Positions 8,066 through 14,658 of a stretch of 35,378 nt of DNA are shown here, one piece after another. Every line of letters begins with the position of its first letter. The stretch's first letter is position 1. The translations under genes and the position numbers were made by a program. Source of the DNA: an uncultured Eubacteriales bacterium (lineage in GTDB: Bacteria > Bacillota > Clostridia > Christensenellales > CAG-138); the NCBI GenBank assembly GCA_900319345.1, contig ONNZ01000023.1:1-35378 (forward strand). Direction: 5' to 3'. The notes beneath the pieces were generated by a model. That model did not search any database. It was given only the letters and a program-made list of their open reading frames with translations, and was not told the origin of the DNA.

Positions 8066-8404
8066 TCACCTGTGCAGGCCAGCCTCGTACAGCCTCCCGC
8101 TGGCCTCATACATGGTGAGGGCGGTGGCCAATACGGCGATATGGCTCAGTTTCGCGAGCGCCACCACTTCCTCCGCAGGCTCCTTGCCCCGGACGAAAAG
8201 GATGCAGCTCATGTCCAGCATCAGCGCGGTACGCACGGCCTGGGGATTGTTGAGCCCCGTGAGAAGAAGCGCCTGATCCTGCGCGTAGGCAAGGACGTCG
8301 CTCATCATGTCGCTGCTGAACGCGGAATCGATATCCTCGTCCAGCATCTCCTCTCCCGTATATACCTTTGCACCGACCAAGCGGGCGACTTCTTCTAATC
8401 TCAT
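8066..8404 (-). CDS. DRTGG-domain protein
   Basis: This 112-aa protein has the DRTGG-type layout: LEEVARLVGAKVYTGEEML at residues 3-21, DIDSAFSSDMMSDVLAYAQ at 24-42, then LLLTGLNNPQAVRTALMLDMSCILFVRGKEP and a C-terminal helix containing 'TALTMYEASGRLYEAGL'. The 'SDMMSDVLA' and 'LTGLxxPQ.vrTA.m.d' elements are typical of stand-alone DRTGG proteins encoded in hydrogenase operons. No catalytic residues are recognisable; a ligand-sensing or scaffold role is inferred. It begins 7 bases after hydC and is followed after 4 bases by the RsbW-like ATPase. It is a distant paralog of the gene at 5997-6323, so the operon encodes two such modules. Confidence 0.82.
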   Translation of the reverse strand: MRLEEVARLVGAKVYTGEEMLDEDIDSAFSSDMMSDVLAYAQDQALLLTGLNNPQAVRTALMLDMSCILFVRGKEPAEEVVALAKLSHIAVLATALTMYEASGRLYEAGLHR

Positions 8405-8411
8405 AGCAGTG

Positions 8412-8912
8412 TTACTCTGCGCGGACCTTATCGATGATACCCTTCACATCGGCGGGGACCAGACGGCCATACACCTGATCGTCGATCATCATGACCGGCG
8501 CGAGGCCGCAGCAGCCCAGGCAGCGAGCCGCTTCCAGGGTGAACATGCCGTCAGGCGTGGTGTGGCCGGCCGTGACGCCCAGGAGCTTCACCAGCTCGTC
8601 CAGGATGTCCTGGGAGCCTTTCACATAGCATGCGGTACCAAGGCATACACGGATAAGATGCTTTCCTTTGGGCTCCAGACTGAACCAGGCGTAGAAGGTG
8701 GAAACACCATAGACCTGTTCGAGGGAGCAGCCCAGCCCCTCTGCGATCATCGTCTGCACCTCTATGGGCAGATACCCATAGATATCCTGCGCTTGCTGCA
8801 TCACGGGCATCAGCGCGCCGGGCTTACCCTTGTGATCCGCAATGACCTTTTCGAGCGCAGCTTTCTGCTCGGCCGTGCCAGTGAATGGGATCGTGGTCTT
8901 CGTACTAGTCAT
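8412..8912 (-). CDS. hydC: Hydrogenase subunit HydC (NuoE-like [2Fe-2S] protein)
   Basis: This 166-aa NuoE/24-kDa-type thioredoxin-like ferredoxin is the third subunit of the HydABC complex and mediates electron transfer to the HydB flavin. The helical N-terminal region (LMPVMQQAQDIYGYLP, GVSTFYAWFSLEPKG) precedes the [2Fe-2S] ligands C90, C95, C131 and C135 in 'VCLGTACYVKG' and 'ARCLGCCGLAP'. The ATG at 8912 is preferred over the one at 8918: AAGGAGG at 8919-8925 directly abuts the earlier ATG, while 6 nt separate it from the later one. It is the first gene of the ten-gene operon, about 80 nt downstream of the predicted transcription start. Confidence 0.95.
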   Translation of the reverse strand: MTSTKTTIPFTGTAEQKAALEKVIADHKGKPGALMPVMQQAQDIYGYLPIEVQTMIAEGLGCSLEQVYGVSTFYAWFSLEPKGKHLIRVCLGTACYVKGSQDILDELVKLLGVTAGHTTPDGMFTLEAARCLGCCGLAPVMMIDDQVYGRLVPADVKGIIDKVRAE

Positions 8913-8932
8913 ACACATCCTCCTTATTCGTA

Positions 8933-8989
8933 TTGTTTCGGACTTTCCTACAACAGAAACAACAGCCTTGTATGAAAAGGCATGCTGTT
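8933..8989 (-). promoter_or_regulatory. Structured 5' leader of the hydrogenase operon
   Basis: Between the predicted start of transcription (~8991) and the hydC ribosome binding site the minus strand contains two inverted repeats. The first pairs AACAG (8989-8985) and CCTT (8980-8977) with AAGG (8969-8966) and CTGTT (8965-8961), leaving a 4-nt bulge. The second pairs TTGTTTC (8962-8956) with GAAACAA (8939-8933), a perfect 7-bp repeat ending 7 bases before AAGGAGG. The arms overlap by two nucleotides, so the outermost base pairs compete. A regulatory role is inference. Confidence 0.5.
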
Positions 8990-8997
8990 ACGTTCGT

Positions 8998-9026
8998 ATT
9001 CTACCACACATAATTTGTCTTGCCAA
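8998..9026 (-). promoter_or_regulatory. Sigma-A-type promoter of the hydrogenase operon
   Basis: On the minus strand, TTGGCA (9026-9021) and TAGAAT (9003-8998) are separated by exactly 17 bases. Each hexamer has one mismatch to TTGACA/TATAAT. This predicts transcription from about 8991 and a leader of about 79 nt before hydC. Confidence 0.8.
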
Positions 9027-9030
9027 TAGA

Positions 9031-9044
9031 TTAGCATTTGCTAA
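9031..9044. promoter_or_regulatory. Palindromic operator candidate upstream of hydC
   Basis: TTAGCATTTGCTAA is a palindrome (arms TTAGCA/TGCTAA around a 2-bp centre). It lies 4 bases upstream of the -35 box of the hydrogenase promoter and is centred near -47. The position suits an activator or repressor site. It does not match the Rex consensus (TTGTTAA-N4-TTAACAA) when aligned on its centre. The regulator is unknown. The site also lies upstream of the divergent gene at 9181. Confidence 0.45.
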
Positions 9045-9113
9045 CTGACGCATTTGAATAGGAAATTCTACATAGATTTCAAAATAAAATATGAAAATGG
9101 GCGGATTTGGGTC

Positions 9114-9142
9114 TTTAAAAATGTCAAAAGGTGGAGTATACT
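9114..9142 (+). promoter_or_regulatory. Probable promoter of the SH3b-protein gene
   Basis: TTTAAA (9114-9119) and TATACT (9137-9142) are spaced by 17 bases. The -10 box is good and the -35 box weak. The predicted start is near 9149, giving a leader of about 30 nt to the start codon. Confidence 0.5.
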
Positions 9143-9180
9143 ATGCTTGTACAAAAATATACAAGGAAGGTTGGATGCAT

Positions 9181-9990
9181 ATGGCCAAACGCAAAAAGCT
9201 CATCATCACCCGAGAGGGCTATCTGTTCTTAGCCGCTATAGGGGTTTTGCTTCTGGCGCTCATCATCATCGCCGTCGCTACAAAAGGGTTCGGCGCATGC
9301 AATACGGAGAAGAAAGTGGAGAGCAACATCCCCTCTGCTTCCGAATACCATCCCGCCCCCACGGCGACGCCCAATCCCACGCCGGAAGAGCAGGAACCCG
9401 CCAATGTGGAGACCCCTGCGCCGGATACGCCTGACCCGAACGCGACCAGTTCGCCTGCCCCCACCGTGCCTCTCTCTGACGATCCCAACGCCCTGACGGA
9501 GCCCACGGCCGAGATGATCGCCGGCGCGGCGGAAGCCAAGCTCACCAAGAGCGGCGTGAACATGCGGCAGGGTCCCAGCACCAACACCACGATCATCGCC
9601 ACCGGGCTCAAGGCCGGCACCAAGCTGACCGTGTATGCGGAGGACGGCGAATTCTATTTCCTGCAGGTGGTGGAGACGAAGAAGTATGGCTATATCGCCA
9701 AGAAGTTTGTGAAGCTCCTCTCCGCCCTGGGCGAGACCTCTACCGGCAACGATCAGCCGGAGGGCACCGTCCGCGGCACCATCTCCTCCAGCAACCTGGC
9801 TCTGCGGGAAGGCCCTGGCGTGACCAACAAATCCCTTGGACAGTATTATGAAGGAAAGCTGGTCTACATTTTCTATCAGGAGGGCGACTACTACTACGTG
9901 CAGGTGGCCGGCACTGACGTGAAGGGTTACATGTTCGCTCAATACGTCAAGGTGGAGGAAGGCAAGACCGTGCCCGCCAAGGATTCCTGA
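9181..9990 (+). CDS. Membrane-anchored protein with two SH3b domains
   Basis: This 269-aa protein has a short basic N terminus (MAKRKK), one hydrophobic segment (about residues 14-35, 'YLFLAAIGVLLLALIIIAV'), then a Pro/Thr-rich linker with repeated TPxP units (about 55-105). Two bacterial SH3 domains follow: SGVNMRQGPSTNTTIIATGL and onward, then SNLALREGPGVTNKSLGQYY and onward. Such proteins are anchored outside the cytoplasmic membrane and bind peptidoglycan or cell-wall ligands; no catalytic domain is visible. The start could also be the ATG at 9175; AAGGAAGG (9163-9170) is 4 nt from that one and 10 nt from 9181. An ORF extension back to 9091 crosses the predicted promoter and is unlikely. 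A terminator follows directly. Confidence 0.85.
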   Translation: MAKRKKLIITREGYLFLAAIGVLLLALIIIAVATKGFGACNTEKKVESNIPSASEYHPAPTATPNPTPEEQEPANVETPAPDTPDPNATSSPAPTVPLSDDPNALTEPTAEMIAGAAEAKLTKSGVNMRQGPSTNTTIIATGLKAGTKLTVYAEDGEFYFLQVVETKKYGYIAKKFVKLLSALGETSTGNDQPEGTVRGTISSSNLALREGPGVTNKSLGQYYEGKLVYIFYQEGDYYYVQVAGTDVKGYMFAQYVKVEEGKTVPAKDS

Positions 9991-10008
9991 TCCATCAGCC
10001 AAAAAAGG

Positions 10009-10044
10009 AACAGACCTCCTTTTCTGCAAGGAGGTCTGTTTTTT
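10009..10044. terminator. Bidirectional terminator between the SH3b gene and ttcA
   Basis: A perfect 13-bp stem, AACAGACCTCCTT (10009-10021) and AAGGAGGTCTGTT (10028-10040), has a 6-nt loop. It is flanked by TTTT on the plus side and by AAAAAA (10001-10006, a T-run in the minus transcript) on the other. The TAA of ttcA (10043-10045) lies directly against the stem. The loop-proximal arm contains AAGGAGG. Confidence 0.93.
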
Positions 10045-10840
10045 ATTCTTCCACTTCGTCTCTGCCCGTCGGAACATTCTTTTCCGTGACGGGCCCCTCA
10101 AACAGGGGATGGTCGTATCGAAGCCGCATCCGGTCCCACAGGCCATATTTCTCCGTGTTGGCGATGGCATGGATCATCTTCTCCTCCACGTCCGGGACGA
10201 GGGTGGACAGGTACCGGATCAGCTCCTTGGCCTCTTCCCGCTTGGTGTGCCCTGCCGCCGGACAGTTGGCCTTCTGCACGGGCAATTCCCGCTGCCGTGC
10301 CACAGAAAGGGCATGCTTTTCCGGCAGGAACACCAGGGGACGAATCACCGTTATGTCAGAACGAGAAAGGTAGGTCACCGGCGCGAAGGTATTCACTCGG
10401 CCTTCATACAGCAAGCTCATGAAGAACGTTTCGATCACGTCCTCCCTGTTGTGGCCGAGAGCCACCTTGTTGCAGCCTCTGTCCCGGGCGGCGTTGTTGA
10501 GGGCGCCACGGCGAAGCTTTGCGCACAGGGCGCAGGGGCTTTTCTCCTGACGGATGTTGAAGACCACGTCCCCGATGTCGGTCTTTATGAGAGAATAGTC
10601 CATGCCGATGCGCTCCGCAAAGGCGACGACGGCGGACCAGTCCTGCTCTACGATGCCCAGATCCAGGCTGACGGCGCACACGTCGAACTGCGTCCGGGAG
10701 AAGCGCTGGTACAGCTTCAACGCCTCCATCAGCAGCAGGGAATCCTTGCCTCCCGAGACGCCGATGCACACCTTGTCGCCGTCTTCGAACAGATGATACC
10801 GCTCGTCCGCCCGCCGTATGCTGCCCAATACCCGTTTCAT
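10043..10840 (-). CDS. ttcA: TtcA-family tRNA 2-thiolation ATPase (PP-loop)
   Basis: This 265-aa cytosolic enzyme belongs to the TtcA/TtuA branch of PP-loop ATP pyrophosphatases, which thiolate tRNA (2-thiocytidine 32 in characterised TtcA) using an iron-sulfur cluster. The PP-loop GVSGGKDSLLLMEAL is at about residues 28-42. The CxxC pair is SPCALCAKLRRG (about 101-112), with a third cysteine in KANCPAAG. LGHNREDVIETFFMSLLYEGR matches the family's tRNA/adenylate-binding segment. Start: ATG with AAAGGCGAT upstream, fed by a TTTACA-17-TATACT promoter. It is a single-gene unit divergent from the 11008 gene. Assignment to TtcA rather than a paralogous thiolase is by motif only. Confidence 0.85.
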   Translation of the reverse strand: MKRVLGSIRRADERYHLFEDGDKVCIGVSGGKDSLLLMEALKLYQRFSRTQFDVCAVSLDLGIVEQDWSAVVAFAERIGMDYSLIKTDIGDVVFNIRQEKSPCALCAKLRRGALNNAARDRGCNKVALGHNREDVIETFFMSLLYEGRVNTFAPVTYLSRSDITVIRPLVFLPEKHALSVARQRELPVQKANCPAAGHTKREEAKELIRYLSTLVPDVEEKMIHAIANTEKYGLWDRMRLRYDHPLFEGPVTEKNVPTGRDEVEE

Positions 10841-10870
10841 CGCAATCGCCTTTCTTTTTTGAATTCATAA

Positions 10871-10899
10871 AGTATACACGTTCCGGGTCCGGCTGTAAA
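10871..10899 (-). promoter_or_regulatory. Promoter of ttcA
   Basis: On the minus strand, TTTACA (10899-10894) and TATACT (10876-10871) are separated by 17 bases, close to the sigma-A consensus. Confidence 0.75.
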
Positions 10900-10964
10900 G
10901 AAAAACCGCAGGATGTTATGAAATTGTCAATTTTTCGCTTATGCCTGCATTTTCTGTCGGAACA

Positions 10965-10973
10965 TGGTATACT
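10965..10973 (+). promoter_or_regulatory. Extended -10 promoter of the first phosphodiester glycosidase gene
   Basis: TGG directly precedes TATACT (10968-10973), giving an extended -10 element. No good -35 hexamer lies at 16-18 bases, which fits the extended -10 class. The start is predicted near 10980, about 28 nt before the ATG. Confidence 0.6.
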
Positions 10974-11007
10974 ATGGAATCGAATGAAGGGGAAAGGAGT
11001 CGAGGGG

Positions 11008-12060
11008 ATGAAAGCTTTTTGGCAAAAGCACGGGCTGATCCTTGCCCTCTGCCTGTTGCTGGCGATCATGGCCCCTTGCGCCGCCTTCCTGCTCCGCTAT
11101 GGCCGCTCGAAAGCGGAAGCTGTGGAGCCCACCCCCGTCCCCGTCCAAGCCATCCAGAGCCGCGCCTACATCTCCAAGTTCCACGAGACGCCGGTCCCCA
11201 CCCTGCCTTCCCCATACCTCTGCACCCCCGTCCCTACCCCCGTGCCCGAAACTGCGCCCACCCCCGCTCCTACGGCCGCCGGCCTCTTGGGCGGGAAATA
11301 CGCCTGGCGGTTCTCCAGCGAAGAGGTTTTGACCGATCACACCTATTCCGATCCTTCCGTTTCCATCTCCTGGGATATGTATCGGGACGAGGTCAACTAC
11401 GACAGGCCCGTGACATTCTATATCGCCGACGTGCTGGTGCAGGACGTGTCCTCCTTCAGGACCGCCTTTGCTAAGAGCAGCTACAGCCTCGGCGGTACCA
11501 AAGCCATGGAGGATATCGCAAAATTCAACAACTGTATCGTGGCCATATCCGGCGATTTCGCCCGCTGGCATGAGAACGGTCTCATCGTTCGCAACGGCGA
11601 GGTGTTCCGGGATCTGAAGTTCACCTCGGACCTGTGCGTGCTGTATGCGGACGGGACCATGGAGACCTACGAGCCCGGGACCATCTCCAACCAGGAGATC
11701 CTGGACAGAGGGGTCTGGCAGAGCTGGCATTTCGGTCCGGAGCTGCTGGATCACCAGGGGCGTCCGAAGACCAAGTTCAACACCGGCGTATGGGGCCGGA
11801 ACCCCCGCTCCGTCATCGGCTACTATGAACCGGGACACTACTGCCTGGTGCTGGTAGACGGGCGGCAGGGCAAGTATTCCGCCGGTCTCAACATGCAGGA
11901 GCTGAGCGAACTTATGTACGCTCTCGGCTGCGTGCGGGCCTACAATCTGGACGGCGGCGCCACCGCGCACATGACCTGGCGCAGCGAAGTCATCAACTCC
12001 CCCAGCAAGGACCGCAAGGTCCACGACGTGATCTGCGTCTGCTTCCCTTCGAAGGCATAG
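11008..12060 (+). CDS. Phosphodiester glycosidase family (NAGPA-domain) exported protein, copy 1
   Basis: This 350-aa protein has an N-terminal membrane anchor/signal ('GLILALCLLLAIMAPCAAFLL', about residues 9-29) and a Pro-rich linker (TPVPV, CTPVPTPVPETAPTPAP). The phosphodiester glycosidase (NAGPA-like) domain follows, with the conserved SVSISWDMY..VNYDRPVTFYIADV entry, NGLIVRNGEVFRD, SVIGYYEPGHYCLVLVDGR and the terminal YNLDGGATAHMTW (the DGG motif). This family acts on phosphodiester-linked sugars outside the cell; the bacterial substrate is usually unknown. AAAGGAG at 10993-10999 is 8 nt from the ATG at 11008; the longer in-frame ORF lacks a ribosome binding site and covers the promoter. 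A paralog with the same layout is at 18715-19785. Confidence 0.88.
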   Translation: MKAFWQKHGLILALCLLLAIMAPCAAFLLRYGRSKAEAVEPTPVPVQAIQSRAYISKFHETPVPTLPSPYLCTPVPTPVPETAPTPAPTAAGLLGGKYAWRFSSEEVLTDHTYSDPSVSISWDMYRDEVNYDRPVTFYIADVLVQDVSSFRTAFAKSSYSLGGTKAMEDIAKFNNCIVAISGDFARWHENGLIVRNGEVFRDLKFTSDLCVLYADGTMETYEPGTISNQEILDRGVWQSWHFGPELLDHQGRPKTKFNTGVWGRNPRSVIGYYEPGHYCLVLVDGRQGKYSAGLNMQELSELMYALGCVRAYNLDGGATAHMTWRSEVINSPSKDRKVHDVICVCFPSKA

Positions 12061-12098
12061 TCGGACGACCCGCAACACTGTAATTTGGAGGCACGTGC

Positions 12099-13338
12099 AT
12101 GGTTTTAGCCATTCTGATCCTATCCGCCCTCTCCCTGATCGCCCTGGTGGTGCTGATCATCCTGGTGCTGCAACAGCGGACGGCTGACCGATACGAGGAC
12201 ATTTTGGACAAGCTGTCCGATCAACGGCGGGAGCTGAACGACGCGGTCCACTCCGCCCTCAGCGGCTTCGGCCAGCTCATGGACAACGGGCAGCGCAGCT
12301 TCGCCCGGCAGCAGAACGACAATCAGCAGAGCTTCCAGCAGAGCGTGGAGCTGCGGCTGGACGCCTTTGAAAAAGCTAACCTGGAACGGCTGGGCTCCTT
12401 TGAGAAGACCAACACGGAACGGCTGGACGGCATCCGCTCCACCATGGAGAAGCGGCTCTCCTCCCTCCAGGAGGACAACAACAAGCGCCTCGATCAGATG
12501 CAGCAGGTAGTGGACGAAAAGCTCCAGTCCACCTTGGAGAACCGGATCAGCAAGAGCTTTGAGATGGTTTCCAAGCAGCTGGAGGCTGTGTACAAAGGGC
12601 TGGGCGAGATGCAGCAGGTGGCGGCCGGCGTCACCGACCTCAAAAAGGTGCTGTCCAACGTGAAGACCCGGGGCATCCTGGGCGAGATACAGCCTGGAGG
12701 AGATCCTCTCCCCCGATCAGTACGACACCAACGTGGCCACCCGGCCCGGCAGCGACGAGCGAGTGGAATACGCGGTGAAGCTCCCCGGCTCCGGCGACGC
12801 GCCCGTGTATCTGCCCATCGACGCCAAGTTCCCCGGCGATACCTACGCATCGCTCATGGACGCCTACGACGCCGGCGACCCCGGCGCCATCGCCGCTGCG
12901 GCCACGGCCCTCACCACCCGGCTCAAACAGGAGGCCAAGGACGTGTCCACCAAGTATATCGCGCCGCCGACCACCACGGACTTCGCCATCCTCTTCCTGC
13001 CCTTCGAAGGGCTCTATGCGGAGGCGGTGAACCGGGGCATGGTGGAGGAATTGCAGAAGCGGTATAAGGTGAACCTGGCCGGGCCCTCCACCATGGCCGC
13101 CCTCCTGAACAGCCTGCAGATGGGATTCCGCACCCTGGCCATCGAAAAACGGTCCAGCGAGGTATGGGAGATCCTTCGCTCCGTCCGCACCGAGTTCGAC
13201 AAGTTCGGCGACGTGCTGGAGGCCTCCCAGAAGCATCTGCAACAGGTGTCCGGGGATCTGGACCAGCTGGTGGGCGTCAGAACGAGGCAGATACAGAACA
13301 AGCTCAAAAACGTGGAAAAACTGGAGGACGGGCAGTGA
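12099..13338 (+). pseudogene. rmuC: RmuC-family DNA recombination protein, disrupted by a frameshift
   Basis: The first frame (12099 to ~12692) encodes an N-terminal membrane segment (MVLAILILSALSLIALVVLII), a long coiled coil with repeated 'LERLGSFEKTNTERLDGI' units, and the start of the RmuC nuclease-like core (LKKVLSNVKTRGILGEIQ). At 12692-12694 the homology jumps to the next frame and continues with LEEILSPDQYDTNV, YLPIDAKFPGDTY, FAILFLPFEGLYAEAV and NLAGPSTMAALLNSLQMGFR, ending at 13338. The canonical family sequence has about four residues (LGxL) between GEIQ and LEEIL; here one nucleotide remains, so an 8- or 11-nt deletion is the simplest event. The unshifted frame runs on as nonsense to 13067. 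Either a real null allele or an assembly error explains this. RmuC suppresses inversions at inverted repeats. Confidence 0.88.
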
Positions 13339-13356
13339 GCCCGTCCTCTTTTCTTT
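13325..13356 (+). terminator. Intrinsic terminator containing the rmuC stop codon
   Basis: A perfect 9-bp stem, AGGACGGGC (13325-13333) and GCCCGTCCT (13339-13347), has a 5-nt loop AGTGA. It is followed by a T-rich tract (CTTTTCTTT). The TGA of rmuC (13336-13338) lies inside the loop. Confidence 0.88.
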
Positions 13357-13368
13357 GCTGTATCGAAT

Positions 13369-14535
13369 TCATGCCCAGGGCATCTTCAGGATAAAGGACT
13401 CGCTCTTTTCATCCATCTCGTAGCGCTTTTCCTTGTGGGTGGGATCGTCCAGCCAGTCGTAATCGTGGAGGTAGGGGGAATAGTTCACGCAGCGGATCTC
13501 CTGGGCCGCCTCGTCGAACTGCATGAGGCGCAGATAGCCGCCGCCGCCCTCCTTCCCTGCGGCCTGATAGTTCATCATGATCTCATAGACCGTGCGTTCC
13601 TTCACCCCGTCTCCGTCGTCGTCGAAGGCGTCCTCCAGGGTATAGAGGCCGTACCGATGGCCGCACAGGACCAGATATACGTTGGGACACTTGGCCACCA
13701 CCTGCTCCCGCAGCTGTTGGCCCGCTTCGGACAGGGTCCCCTCCGTGGTGATGAAGTCGTGGAGGCACAGGACGCCCACCCGATCTGGGTACTTTTGGAA
13801 GCTCTTCACCATGAACTGGATGGCCTTCTTGTCGGGGGCATGGCTCATGTACACAAAGATATAGTTGCGCCCGCAGATGGTGACCAGGTCGTAGTGGCCC
13901 CGGTTGTTCTCGAAGCTCTCCCCATAGCAGGCCTGCTGGCCGTACTGCTTTTCGCCGAAGTATTGGCCGTAGTGCTTATAGCCGCCTTTTGCGGGGTCCA
14001 TATCGTGATTGCCCGCCAGGACGCCGGTGGGTATGCCGTCCAGCAGGTCCATGGCCGCCCGGGCTACCTTCCAGTTCTCCTCACTGTCGTTCCTGTGGAC
14101 CAGGTCGCCCGTATGGACCACATAGATGAGGTGCATCTCCTCCGCCTTGTCCCGCAGAAAGCCGGTCATGGCCGGATATATGTCCGGGGACAGCCCGTTG
14201 GCGGAGTAGTTGGCGTAGTGCTGGGTGTCGGACAGCCAGGCCACGGTCTCCACTCCCTCAGCCACCGCATATCGCTCCGCGGCGGGCGTCAAAGAGGGGA
14301 CATCGATCGGCTCCGGCGTAGGCGCCTCCGTAGCCTGGGGAACAAAAATATCCTCGTCTGACGGATAGGGCCAGGGGGTATCCTGGGGCGCCGGGGCCGG
14401 CGACGGAGTGATGGCGGCGATCTCGACGCGGATGCTTTCCGTAGGCGCAGGCGTGGCCTCCGTATCCTTGGCCTTGCCCCGACAGCCGGACAGGATCATG
14501 AGAAACGATATGAAGATGATCAGGCCTTTTTTCAT
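13369..14535 (-). CDS. Metallophosphoesterase lipoprotein
   Basis: This 388-aa protein has a lipoprotein signal, MKKGLIIFISFLMILSGC (lipobox LSGC, lipidated Cys18), and a Pro/Thr-rich linker with TPAP/APTPEP repeats. A calcineurin-like phosphoesterase domain follows: WLSDTQHYANYS (the first aspartate, with DTQ in place of DxH), VHTGDLVHRND, LAGNHDMD, CLHDF and LCGHRYG (the usual GHxH has Tyr for the second His). A DDDGDGVKE acidic loop follows, resembling an EF-hand/dockerin-type calcium loop. It is likely an extracellular, membrane-tethered phosphodiesterase of unknown substrate. The ATG at 14535 lies only 6 nt after an extended -10 box, so the message is probably leaderless. It converges with rmuC. 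Confidence 0.88.
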   Translation of the reverse strand: MKKGLIIFISFLMILSGCRGKAKDTEATPAPTESIRVEIAAITPSPAPAPQDTPWPYPSDEDIFVPQATEAPTPEPIDVPSLTPAAERYAVAEGVETVAWLSDTQHYANYSANGLSPDIYPAMTGFLRDKAEEMHLIYVVHTGDLVHRNDSEENWKVARAAMDLLDGIPTGVLAGNHDMDPAKGGYKHYGQYFGEKQYGQQACYGESFENNRGHYDLVTICGRNYIFVYMSHAPDKKAIQFMVKSFQKYPDRVGVLCLHDFITTEGTLSEAGQQLREQVVAKCPNVYLVLCGHRYGLYTLEDAFDDDGDGVKERTVYEIMMNYQAAGKEGGGGYLRLMQFDEAAQEIRCVNYSPYLHDYDWLDDPTHKEKRYEMDEKSESFILKMPWA

Positions 14536-14541
14536 GGCACC

Positions 14542-14570
14542 ATGATACCACAACCGCCCGCGTTTTCCAA
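14542..14570 (-). promoter_or_regulatory. Extended -10 promoter giving a leaderless metallophosphoesterase mRNA
   Basis: On the minus strand, TTGGAA (14570-14565), a 17-base spacer ending in TGG, and TATCAT (14547-14542) are followed after six bases (GGTGCC) by the ATG at 14535. The expected start of transcription, about 7 nt past the -10 box, coincides with the A of the ATG, and there is no Shine-Dalgarno sequence. Confidence 0.7.
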
Positions 14571-14658
14571 TCCTCGTTCACGGGATGTTAACATAGAAAA
14601 TGCGTTTGTGTTGCAGTTTGCACATACTCCTGCCCCATTTGTCCCCTATACTGTAGCC

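Noticed and set aside
9031-9044. Rex operator for the hydrogenase operon
   Set aside because: The palindrome TTAGCATTTGCTAA does not align with TTGTTAA-N4-TTAACAA when centred, and the other repeat (TTGTTTC/GAAACAA) has a 16-base spacer, unlike a Rex site.
12099-13067. 322-codon frame read as a complete protein
   Set aside because: Residues after ~198 are arginine/proline-rich nonsense in the wrong frame; the true RmuC continuation is in the next frame.
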